Of a stretch of 64,000 nucleotides of DNA, positions 45,736-53,148 are shown one piece after another. The position numbers and the translations under genes were made by a program. The stretch covers positions 1,632,001 through 1,696,000 of the forward strand of contig NZ_CP087719.1 in the NCBI RefSeq assembly GCF_020991085.1, read 5' to 3'. This stretch comes from Roseomonas sp. OT10 (GTDB lineage Bacteria > Pseudomonadota > Alphaproteobacteria > Acetobacterales > Acetobacteraceae). The notes under the pieces were generated by a model, which searched no databases, was not told the origin of the DNA, and saw nothing but the letters and a program-made list of their open reading frames with translations. Each line of letters begins with the position of its first letter. Within the stretch, counting starts at the first letter, position 1.

Positions 45736-46991
45736 CACGCGATCGCCAGCCCGGGCACGGGCGCCGCCTGCGCCGCCGCCTCCACCACCTCGCAGAAGTG
45801 ACGCGCCTGCAGGCGCCGGTCCCAGCGGCGCACGGCCTGGAGGCGGCCGGCCTCGCCCATCGCCTCGCGCAGCGGGCGGTCCTCCGCCAGCCTGGACAGG
45901 GCATCCGCCAGCGCCGGGGCGTCGCCCGGCGGCACGGCGATGCCCGAGGGCCCGTCCTGCAGGATGCGGGCGGCGCGGCCGGGCACGTTGCTGACCACCG
46001 GCCGCCCGGCGGCCAGCCCGTCCATCAGCTTGTTCGGCGCCGTCCATTCGGCGAAGGCCGGCACGTCCGCCAGGCAGTGCAGCACGATCTGGCTGCCCGC
46101 CAGCAGCCCGGCCAGGCGGCGCTTGGGCAGCGGGTCGAGGAAGGTGACGTTGAGCAGCCCGCGCCCCGCCGCCTCGGCGACCAGGCGCGTCTTCTCGCTG
46201 CCCTCCCCCACCAGCAGCAGGCGGATGTCGTGGCGGCCGCGCCGCTGCAACTCCGCCGCGGCATCCAGCAGCGCCTCCAGCCCGTTGGCCAGGCCATGGG
46301 CCCCGGCATAGACCGCCAGCCGCTCCCAGGGCGCGGCCTCGGGCGGCCGCCAGGGGGCAAGCTGGGGGCCGAACAGGTCCAGGTCGCAGCCGTTCGGCAC
46401 GACCCGCACCCGCGCCGGGTGGGCGCCGCGGGACAGGGCGGTCCCGGCCATCCCCTCCGTCAGCGCCACCACGGCGGCGGCGGAGCGGCAGGCGGCGTCG
46501 GCCAGCCGCTCCATCCCCGCCAGGGCCCAGCGCGGCCCGGCGCCCATGGCGCGCGGCAGCTCCGGCCAGGGGTCGCGGATCTCGAAGACGAAGGGAGTGC
46601 CGCGCAGCCGGTGCGCGGCCAGGGCCGGCAGCGCCACGGTCAGCGGGGTGGAGGAGGCGATCACCACGTCCCACCCGCCGCGCAGCGCCAGGCCGGTGGC
46701 GCGCCCGGCATAGCGCAGGAAGGCGGCGGACCGGCGGCGCAGCGGCTGGGCATTGGCGCAGGGGATGTCGAACTCCACCACGCGGAAGGGGCCGGTGCCC
46801 CGCCCTTCGCGCCGTCCGCCGCGGAAAGGGGCGGAGAGCCCCGTCCGGGCGCCGCCGTAGCGGCCGCAGGCGAGCGTCACCTCGTGGCCCCGCGCGCCCA
46901 GGGCACTGGCCATCGCGTGGGAGCGCGTGGCGGTGGCGCCATCCGGGGCGGAGTAGTGCTGGTGCAGATAGAGGATCCGCAGCCCGCTCAT
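45735..46991 (-). CDS. GT4-type glycosyltransferase (WbuB-like)
   Basis: A 418-residue GT-B enzyme with ILYLHQHYSAPDGATATRS at the N-terminus, VIASSTPLTVALPALAAHR, FEIRDPWPE, a VVPNGCDLDLF hinge, and the donor motif NKLMDGLAAGRPVV. The pattern is that of WbuB/colanic-type GT4 enzymes that often transfer amino or deoxy sugars such as L-FucNAc. Start ATG 46991 overlaps the stop of the upstream aminotransferase by four bases. Confidence 0.88.
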   Translation of the reverse strand: MSGLRILYLHQHYSAPDGATATRSHAMASALGARGHEVTLACGRYGGARTGLSAPFRGGRREGRGTGPFRVVEFDIPCANAQPLRRRSAAFLRYAGRATGLALRGGWDVVIASSTPLTVALPALAAHRLRGTPFVFEIRDPWPELPRAMGAGPRWALAGMERLADAACRSAAAVVALTEGMAGTALSRGAHPARVRVVPNGCDLDLFGPQLAPWRPPEAAPWERLAVYAGAHGLANGLEALLDAAAELQRRGRHDIRLLLVGEGSEKTRLVAEAAGRGLLNVTFLDPLPKRRLAGLLAGSQIVLHCLADVPAFAEWTAPNKLMDGLAAGRPVVSNVPGRAARILQDGPSGIAVPPGDAPALADALSRLAEDRPLREAMGEAGRLQAVRRWDRRLQARHFCEVVEAAAQAAPVPGLAIA

Positions 46992-48226
46992 CGGCCGGCC
47001 CCGGAGCGTCGCCCGCCCGGGCACAGGCAGCGGCGGATCGCCTGGATCACCCGGTCCTGCTCGCCCGGCGGCATGGCGCCGGAAGGCAGGCAGAGGCCGC
47101 GCTCGAACAGGCCGGCGGCCACGCCGCCCCCGACGAAGACGCTGCCGCGGAAGGCGGGCTGCAGGTGCAGCGGCTTCCAGACCGGCCGGCTCTCGATGCC
47201 CTCGGCGTCCAGGGCCCGCCGCACCGTCTCGCGGTCGGCGCCGCACAGAGCCGCGTCGAACAGGGCGACGCTCAGCCAGCGCGAGGACTGGCCCCAGCAC
47301 GGCTCGGGCATGAAGGACACGCCGGGCAGGTCGGACAGCGCCTCGACATAGCGGGCGAAGGTGGCGCGGCGCTGCGCGACCCGCTCCTCCAGCCGGGAGA
47401 GCTGGGCCATGCCGATCGCGGCCAGGACCGAGGAGAGGGCATAGGAATAGCCCGTCGTCTCGTGCTGGTAGTGCGGCGAGGCCTCCTTCGCCTGCCCCGC
47501 CAGGTGCCGTGCCCGCTCGATCAGCCGCGCGTCGTCCGAGGCGAGGGCACCGCCGCCGCCGGCGGTGACGATCTTGTTGCCGTTGAAGGAGAAGGCGGCG
47601 AGGCGCGCGCCGTAGCCGGCGGGCTGGCCGCGTTGCGAGGCGCCGAGCGCCTCGGCGCTGTCGCACAGCACCGGCACGCCCCAGCGGTCGCAGACGGCCT
47701 GGATCGCCTCGAGGTCGCTGCACTGGCCATAGAGATCCACCGGCACGACGACGCGTGGCAGCCGGCCGCGCCGGGCGGCGCGTCCCAGCGCCTCGCGCAG
47801 CAGCTCCGGATCGAGCGTCCAGCTCTCCGGGGAGACGTCCAGGAAGGTGACCGCCGCCCCCATCTGCACCGCGGGTGCCACGGTGGCGACGAAGGTCAGG
47901 GTGCTGGTCCAGACGGCGTCGCCGGGCGCCAGGTCGAGCACCCGGTAGCCCAGGTGCAGCGCGGCGGTGCCGGAGGACACCCCGAGCACATGGCCGAAGC
48001 CCGTGGCCGCGGCCAGAGCCGCCTCGAAGGCGCGCGGAACGGGTCCCGCGGGCGCGATCCAGCCGCTTTCGAGCGTTTGCCGCAGCGCCTCGAATTCGCC
48101 ACCCCCGAGCTGCGGCGGCGAGAGGTACAGGCGGGACAGTTGCGGCGCCGCAGGCGGGCACGCCGGGGCGCCGGCCGGAAACGCCACCACCGTGGAATCG
48201 GCAGAACCCTGTGGGATGCCCCTCAT
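46988..48226 (-). CDS. DegT-family sugar aminotransferase (PglE/EpsN-like)
   Basis: A 412-residue PLP enzyme. LSPPQLGGGEFEAL and VLGVSSGTAALHLGYRVL are followed by VLCDSAEALGA and the PLP Lys in FSFNGNKIVTAGGGG, the GNKIxT form seen in PglE/EpsN-like 4-aminotransferases. It probably makes UDP-4-amino-4,6-dideoxy-GlcNAc from the product of the WbpM-like enzyme. ATG 48226 has no good Shine-Dalgarno; a TTG at 48307 could give a longer form. It is the first gene after an AT-rich promoter region. Confidence 0.85.
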   Translation of the reverse strand: MRGIPQGSADSTVVAFPAGAPACPPAAPQLSRLYLSPPQLGGGEFEALRQTLESGWIAPAGPVPRAFEAALAAATGFGHVLGVSSGTAALHLGYRVLDLAPGDAVWTSTLTFVATVAPAVQMGAAVTFLDVSPESWTLDPELLREALGRAARRGRLPRVVVPVDLYGQCSDLEAIQAVCDRWGVPVLCDSAEALGASQRGQPAGYGARLAAFSFNGNKIVTAGGGGALASDDARLIERARHLAGQAKEASPHYQHETTGYSYALSSVLAAIGMAQLSRLEERVAQRRATFARYVEALSDLPGVSFMPEPCWGQSSRWLSVALFDAALCGADRETVRRALDAEGIESRPVWKPLHLQPAFRGSVFVGGGVAAGLFERGLCLPSGAMPPGEQDRVIQAIRRCLCPGGRRSGAGR

Positions 48227-48337
48227 GGCGTGTCTCGCTGCATGGCCCGTCCTGGGCGTGCATGGAGCAGAACGCCCATTTGGATTGGTCGCAATGCTCT
48301 TGCACAACTTATGGTTATTGTTGCTGGAGTTTACTCA

Positions 48338-48355
48338 AACATTACGAAGAATGTT
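48338..48355. promoter_or_regulatory. Inverted repeat in AT-rich promoter region
   Basis: AACATT (48338-48343) and AATGTT (48350-48355) with a 6-base spacer, inside the AT-rich 48280-48410 stretch upstream of the leftward aminotransferase operon. A second small palindrome, GAGTTTACTC (48327-48336), sits next to it. This looks like an operator or promoter region; the regulator is not known. Confidence 0.4.
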
Positions 48356-48430
48356 GCATCTTTGTCGCAAAACAATCGGATCGTAAATCGATTGGAAGCA
48401 ACCAGAGACGGGCGGCGACGCCGGGACGTG

Positions 48431-49093
48431 TCAAGGCATCCCGGCCGGCGGCGAAGAATCGGTTGCCCCGGCCGATAACGGGGCGCTCGTGGCGTGTCCC
48501 GGCGAGCGAGTGCCGCGGCCACGGAGGAGGACGGCCAGGCTGCCGGCGGCGGCCGCGACATCGCCCAGGAAGGTGACGCGGACGGCGTAGCGCGCGTCCC
48601 ATTCCAGGCGTTCCGTCCAACCCAGCGCGTTGCGTCCCCTGGCCTGGGCCAGGCCCAGCAGGCCCGGCCGCACCCGCAGCCGTATCCGCTGCCGGGGGCT
48701 GTAGAGAGGCAGGTAGTCGGGCGGCAGCGGCCGTGGCCCGACCAGGCTCATCTCGCCACGCAGGATGTTCCACAGCTGCGGCAACTCATCCAGGGCGCTG
48801 GCCCGCAGCCAACGGCCGAAGCGCGTGAGGCGAACCGCATCGGTGGCCGGGTCGAAGGCCGCGCCGGCGGGGGAGGGCCGCATGCTGCGCAGCTTCAGCA
48901 GGGTGAAGGGCACGCCGTCCCGCCCGCTGCGGCACTGCCGGAACAGCACGGGCCGGCCCAGGGTCAGCCAGACCCCCAGCGCCGCCAGGGCGAGCAGTGG
49001 CAGCGCCGGCAGCAGCAGCAGCGCCGCCCCCAGGATGTCCAGCGGCCGCTTCAGGTGGCGCGCGTAGACGCCCTCGCGCACCGGCTCAGCCAC
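48431..49093 (-). CDS. PglC-like phosphosugar transferase
   Basis: A 220-residue monotopic sugar-1-phosphate transferase. A single membrane-associated helix (about 17-40) precedes FRQCRSGRDGVPFTLLKLRSM, and the catalytic motif is DELPQLWNILRGEMSLVGPR, with VRPGLLGLAQARGRN. It is shorter than WbaP types and similar to PglC, which loads a di-N-acetyl-bacillosamine-type sugar on undecaprenyl phosphate. With the WbpM/PglF-like and PglE-like genes it makes a consistent set. The start is GTG 49093, overlapping the wzy stop by eight bases. Confidence 0.88.
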   Translation of the reverse strand: MAEPVREGVYARHLKRPLDILGAALLLLPALPLLALAALGVWLTLGRPVLFRQCRSGRDGVPFTLLKLRSMRPSPAGAAFDPATDAVRLTRFGRWLRASALDELPQLWNILRGEMSLVGPRPLPPDYLPLYSPRQRIRLRVRPGLLGLAQARGRNALGWTERLEWDARYAVRVTFLGDVAAAAGSLAVLLRGRGTRSPGHATSAPLSAGATDSSPPAGMP

Positions 49094-50306
49094 GCTGCGC
49101 CTCCACCGCGCGCGACAGCGCCAGGCCGAGCGCGAACCACGCCATGCGGTTGCCCAGGTCGGTGGAGACCATCGCCCCGATGGCGACCGGCACGACCAGC
49201 GCCACCATCCGGCCCGCCCGGCCGGGATCGGCCCCGCGCAGCCCGGTCAGCAGCACCGCGAGGCCGCCGCCGAAGGCCCCGAGCCAGAGCAGCAGGCCGG
49301 GCAGCCCGCCCTCGGCCAATGCCTCCAGCGCATGGTTGTGCGGGTAGAGGCCGCGCCTCTCGCCGCTGCCGGTCGCGATGGTGAATCCCCCCGTTCCCAG
49401 CCCGAGCGGCGCCGCCGCGCCGGCCCAGTCCAGCGCCGCCGCCCAGAGCACTGGCCGGGCCGAGGCGGCGATGCCCTCGCCGGTGAAGCGCTCCAGCGTC
49501 CGCAGCCCCTGGCTGCGCGCCGGATCGGCCAGCAGCAGCGCCAGCGCGGCGGCCCCGGCCAGGGCCACGGCGCCGATCCAGCCCAGCGCCGCGCGGTGCC
49601 GTCCCAGGGCCAGCAGCCGCGCCGCGGGCGCCAGCGTCACCGCCGCGCCCAGCGAGAGCAGCGCCGCCCGCCCGCCCGGCAGCAGCGACCCCGCCGCCAG
49701 GCCCGAGGTCAGCCCCCACCAGCCCCAGCGGCGCCAGCCGCCGGCCTCGGCGCCGCGGAGCGCCGACAGGGCGGCGGCGCAGGCCATGGCCAGGCCGGCA
49801 AGCTGGTACTGCACCCGCACCGTCTCGCTGGCGCCGGCCAGCCCGCCGGACACCGCCGCGCCCGTCGCCAGCCCCCAGGCGACGCTGGCCGCGACGAAGG
49901 GGCCGATCAGCAGCGTGGCCCCGACCAGCCAGCGCCGCGCCGCGGCATCCGCGCCGACCAGCAGCCCGGCCACCAGCATCGCCGGGCCGAGCAGCACGGC
50001 CTCCGGCAGCTTCTGGACCAGGATCTCGCGGGAGGGACTCCAGCTTCCCGCCACGGTCATCCACAGCCAGAGCCCACCGCAGGCGGCGAGCGGCATGGCG
50101 AGCGCCGGCCGCAGCCGCCAGCGGCGGGAGGCCAGCAGCCACAGCAGGCAGGGCGCCAGGGCCGCTGCCGCAGCCAGGGTCAAGTCGAAGGGCAGGGCGG
50201 CGAGGGGCGGCGCCGATTTCAGCGCCCCTGCCAAGTGCAGCATCGCCGCGAACAGCCCGGCCAGGGCGGCGGGCGAGCCGGCGTCGGGGCGCGGCAGCAG
50301 GATCAC
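49086..50306 (-). CDS. O-antigen ligase/polymerase-type membrane protein (Wzy-like)
   Basis: A 406-residue protein with about ten to twelve hydrophobic helices. The periplasmic loop motif YPHNHALEALAEGGLPG, a Wzy_C/WaaL signature with the key His, is at about residue 320, and SLLPGGRAALLSLG carries the conserved RxA/G block. It polymerises lipid-linked repeats or ligates chains to lipid A; its placement next to a Wzz gene favours polymerase. The next upstream gene on the strand (Wzz) ends 30 bp before it. Confidence 0.82.
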   Translation of the reverse strand: MILLPRPDAGSPAALAGLFAAMLHLAGALKSAPPLAALPFDLTLAAAAALAPCLLWLLASRRWRLRPALAMPLAACGGLWLWMTVAGSWSPSREILVQKLPEAVLLGPAMLVAGLLVGADAAARRWLVGATLLIGPFVAASVAWGLATGAAVSGGLAGASETVRVQYQLAGLAMACAAALSALRGAEAGGWRRWGWWGLTSGLAAGSLLPGGRAALLSLGAAVTLAPAARLLALGRHRAALGWIGAVALAGAAALALLLADPARSQGLRTLERFTGEGIAASARPVLWAAALDWAGAAAPLGLGTGGFTIATGSGERRGLYPHNHALEALAEGGLPGLLLWLGAFGGGLAVLLTGLRGADPGRAGRMVALVVPVAIGAMVSTDLGNRMAWFALGLALSRAVEAQRG

Positions 50307-50336
50307 GGACGGCGGGGCCCCGGCTTCACCCGCCGC

Positions 50337-51251
50337 TCACCGCTCCGGGCTGCGCCAGGCCTCGCCGTAGCCGGGCATTCCCCCGGCCAGCCCGGCGGTG
50401 CGCCAGGGGGACGGCTCCTGCACGGGCTGGCGCAGCAGGATCAGGCAGGCGGCGCCCAGCAGGCTGGCCAGCGGCGCCAGCAGCAGCACGAGGCCGAGCA
50501 GCAGCGGCCGGTTCGGCAGCGAGGGCGACAGCTCCACGCTGGGCGCGGAGACGACGCGGGCCGCGACGGCCGTGTCGGAGAGCATGACCAGCGCCGCCCG
50601 CTGGTGCTGCGCCAGCAGCTCGTAGAGTGGCGTGCGCAGGTAGAGGTCGCGTTCCGCAGCCAGCCTTTCCTGCAACGCGGCGGTGCGGCGGGCGGTCAGC
50701 GCGGCGAGGTCGTCCCGCACCTTGCCTTCGGCGAAGGCGTGCAGCCGGCGCAGCGTGTCCAGCGCCACCTCGCGGTCCGGGTGCGGCAGATCGAGCGAGA
50801 CGGTGACGGTGGCGAGCGATTGCGTCACCGCGAGGTTGCGGTCCAGCCAGCGCTCCAGGTCGTCCCGATCCGCCTCCGTCCGCAGCCCGAGCAGGGACCG
50901 CAGCCCACCGAGGACCCCTGCGGCACGCTGGTCCCCGAGCCAGCGGAGGAGGCCCGTGTCGCGCGCCAGCATCGCCGCCGCCTCCGGCCCCCGCAAGGAG
51001 GTCAGGTAGACCGCGAAGTTACCGCTGGGCCGGTTGTCGAGCAGGCCGCCGGCCTGGAGCACGACATTGGCCTGGATCAGCGTGGAGGCGGCAAGGCCCG
51101 TGGTTTCCGCGGGCGCGACCACCGCGCTCGCCACGTATTGCCGCGTGGCGAGCAGGACGGGGGCGGCGCCGGCCGCCAGCAGCAGGGCGGCGGCGACGGC
51201 GACCGGGAGGCGGATCAGCCAGATCTCCCGCAGCAGACGTCCCAGCGGCAT
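50337..51251 (-). CDS. Wzz-type chain-length determinant (no kinase domain)
   Basis: A 304-residue protein with helices near both ends (about 10-32 and about 240-262) and a periplasmic coiled-coil rich middle (DLPHPDREVALDTLRRLHAF). No nucleotide-binding domain is fused, unlike the Wzz of locus 1. ATG 51251 is preferred; GTG 51278 in the same frame lacks a Shine-Dalgarno. The C-terminal 35 residues after the last helix are short and Pro-rich. Confidence 0.75.
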   Translation of the reverse strand: MPLGRLLREIWLIRLPVAVAAALLLAAGAAPVLLATRQYVASAVVAPAETTGLAASTLIQANVVLQAGGLLDNRPSGNFAVYLTSLRGPEAAAMLARDTGLLRWLGDQRAAGVLGGLRSLLGLRTEADRDDLERWLDRNLAVTQSLATVTVSLDLPHPDREVALDTLRRLHAFAEGKVRDDLAALTARRTAALQERLAAERDLYLRTPLYELLAQHQRAALVMLSDTAVAARVVSAPSVELSPSLPNRPLLLGLVLLLAPLASLLGAACLILLRQPVQEPSPWRTAGLAGGMPGYGEAWRSPER

Positions 51252-51299
51252 GCCATTCCGAGCCCGGTACAGGCGCACAGCATCGGACAGGGTTCCGGA

Positions 51300-53051
51300 C
51301 TACGCAACCACGGGTGGCGGCGTCCGGCGAGGCAGGTCGATGCTGGTGACGATGCGGCCGGCAGGACCCGCGACGCGCGCGTGCAGGGCCGGGACCATCC
51401 GCCACTGGCCGTAGCGATCCGCCTCGGGCGCCTCGCCCAGGGTCACCTCCAGCGCAGCATCCGAGGCGAGGGTGATGCGTGCCAGGGGCGAGACCACGCC
51501 GCCCGGCACCGTGTCCCAGGCCGCGGGCGCGAGGCGCCAGCACAGGCTGGCCTGGCGGAAGCGGCCCGAGAGGCGGTCCGTGACGACCCAGCGCCGGCCC
51601 TCGGCACCGATCTCGCGCTCGTGCCGGTTGCCGGCCCGGTCCCGGCGCCAGCCGCCCGCCGGCAGCGGGCCGGATGGCGACCAGCGGGCACGCAGGAAGC
51701 GGCCGATGCGGGCCATCGGTTCGGCCCCGTCGAACAGCACGGCATTGTGCCCGGCCGCATCCTCCATCCACGCGGCCAGGGCGCGCGAAGCCGGTGCCGG
51801 GTTGTAGGACAGGGTGCCCCCATCCCGGATCAGGTTCACCGGCCCGTCCCAGAGGTCGAGATGCAGCAGGTCCGAATGCCCCGGCCGGAAGCGCAGCGGG
51901 CCGGTGCGCAGCAGGGCGCGCGCGTCTTCCAGGGACCAGCCGGTGCTGCCGGCGGCCGTCCAGCGGGCCTCCCTGGCCAGCGGCGGCCCCGGCGGGAGGC
52001 CCAGCCAGTCGCAGCCCGGATCCTCCGGCCAGCCCGCCGAGGCGCCAAGGAAGAGCCGCGCCGCCCGTTCCAGGCTGCCGCGCGCCGAAGCTTCCCCGGC
52101 GAGGGACAGGTCGGCGAGGCGTGACCCGTCCTGGTGCCCCAGCCGCGGCAGCGCGCCGCTGCCCGGGGCGGCCAGCCGGGCGAGCCAGCGCGTGGCGGCC
52201 GCGGCACGGTCGGCGAAAGGGGCGGGGAAGGGCGCCGCGCCGGTCTCGCGGCGGAGCCATTCCACGACGGAGAGCACGTCCAGCAGCAACCGGTGATAGC
52301 CGGTGGAGAGCTGGGCGAACCCGCCATCCGGGGCGACCAGCCGCCTGAGCGCCGCCGCCACCTCGCCCGCGGCCGGGGCGGGGTCCTCGCCCAGCAGCAG
52401 CGCGCCCGCCAGCAGCCCGGCCGGCTCGCTGACCGCATGGTTGTTGTCCTGGGCCGCGGCATAGGCCCGGGTCGCGGCGATGCGGCGGCGGTGCAGCGCG
52501 ACCAGGGCGCGCAGGCCGGAGGAGGGGGGCGCGCCGCCCAGCAGCCGCCAGGCCAGGGCCAGGTGCAGCAGGCGCAACGCGGCCTCCTGCCCGCAGGCCC
52601 AGTTCGGGCCGCGGAACGGGGGGTTGGCCTGGCACCAGCGCCGCAGCCAAGCCTCCGCCCTGGCGAGATGGCCGCCCTCCGGCTCCAGCCGGTGCGCCTG
52701 GGCCAGCAGCGGCAGCTCCGCCCAGCGGTTGGCTTCCCAGACCGGGCGGACGTCGCCGGCGGCGAAGAGGTCCAGCGAGAGGGCGGGCGCGGCGGGATCG
52801 AAGCCGCCATGGCAGTCCGGGGCGGCAAGCCCGGCCGCGACGACGCCCAGCGGACCCGGATCGGCGGGGGCCCTGCCCGGATGGTGCGCGGCGAGGAAGG
52901 AGCCGGCGGGAATGGCGGCATCGGCCAGCGACCGCGCGGCCCATCCGAGGCGCAGGGAGGCACGGTGGCGTGCCAGCCGGAAGACGGGTGAAGGGCCCAG
53001 GCGGCACACGGTCTCGGTGAGGAGCAGGAGGCGATGGGCTTGGGGCAACAT
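51300..53051 (-). CDS. Heparinase II/III-like protein
   Basis: A 583-residue protein. The N-terminal two thirds form an alpha-barrel-type domain with NNHAVSEPAGLLAGALLL, matching the NNH block of heparinase II/III lyases. The C-terminal part is beta-rich (heparinase II/III superfamily domain) with PGHSDLLHLDLW and GHNAVLFDGAEP. No clear signal peptide is seen, though MLPQAHRLLLLTETVCRL is mildly hydrophobic. Such proteins often accompany uronic-acid-containing polysaccharide loci, fitting the nearby UDP-sugar 6-dehydrogenase. It is the first gene of the leftward transcript, divergent from the OPX gene. Confidence 0.85.
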   Translation of the reverse strand: MLPQAHRLLLLTETVCRLGPSPVFRLARHRASLRLGWAARSLADAAIPAGSFLAAHHPGRAPADPGPLGVVAAGLAAPDCHGGFDPAAPALSLDLFAAGDVRPVWEANRWAELPLLAQAHRLEPEGGHLARAEAWLRRWCQANPPFRGPNWACGQEAALRLLHLALAWRLLGGAPPSSGLRALVALHRRRIAATRAYAAAQDNNHAVSEPAGLLAGALLLGEDPAPAAGEVAAALRRLVAPDGGFAQLSTGYHRLLLDVLSVVEWLRRETGAAPFPAPFADRAAAATRWLARLAAPGSGALPRLGHQDGSRLADLSLAGEASARGSLERAARLFLGASAGWPEDPGCDWLGLPPGPPLAREARWTAAGSTGWSLEDARALLRTGPLRFRPGHSDLLHLDLWDGPVNLIRDGGTLSYNPAPASRALAAWMEDAAGHNAVLFDGAEPMARIGRFLRARWSPSGPLPAGGWRRDRAGNRHEREIGAEGRRWVVTDRLSGRFRQASLCWRLAPAAWDTVPGGVVSPLARITLASDAALEVTLGEAPEADRYGQWRMVPALHARVAGPAGRIVTSIDLPRRTPPPVVA

Positions 53052-53080
53052 TCGAGACTGTGTTAAGACAACTGAAACAC

Positions 53081-53110
53081 CCTGTCAGGCGGCGATATCG
53101 CTACGACAGG
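53081..53110. promoter_or_regulatory. Composite palindrome in the divergent heparinase/OPX promoter region
   Basis: CCTGTC (53081-53086) and GACAGG (53105-53110) flank a perfect 10-bp palindrome GCGATATCGC (53092-53101), within the 97-bp gap between the two divergent start codons. The arrangement suits a regulator that controls both transcripts. Confidence 0.45.
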
Positions 53111-53114
53111 TTGT

Positions 53115-53132
53115 GGCAGGCGGGGGCCTGCC
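53115..53132 (+). promoter_or_regulatory. Leader hairpin before the OPX/SLBB gene
   Basis: GGCAGGC and GCCTGCC form a 7-bp stem with loop GGGG, 17 bases before the GTG start at 53149. A possible translation-control stem. Confidence 0.35.
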
Positions 53133-53148
53133 GGCTGGGGGATGCGGG

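Noticed and set aside
51252-51278. GTG 51278 as the start of the locus 2 Wzz gene
   Set aside because: No Shine-Dalgarno upstream; ATG 51251 has GGAA at a fitting distance and still includes the whole first helix.
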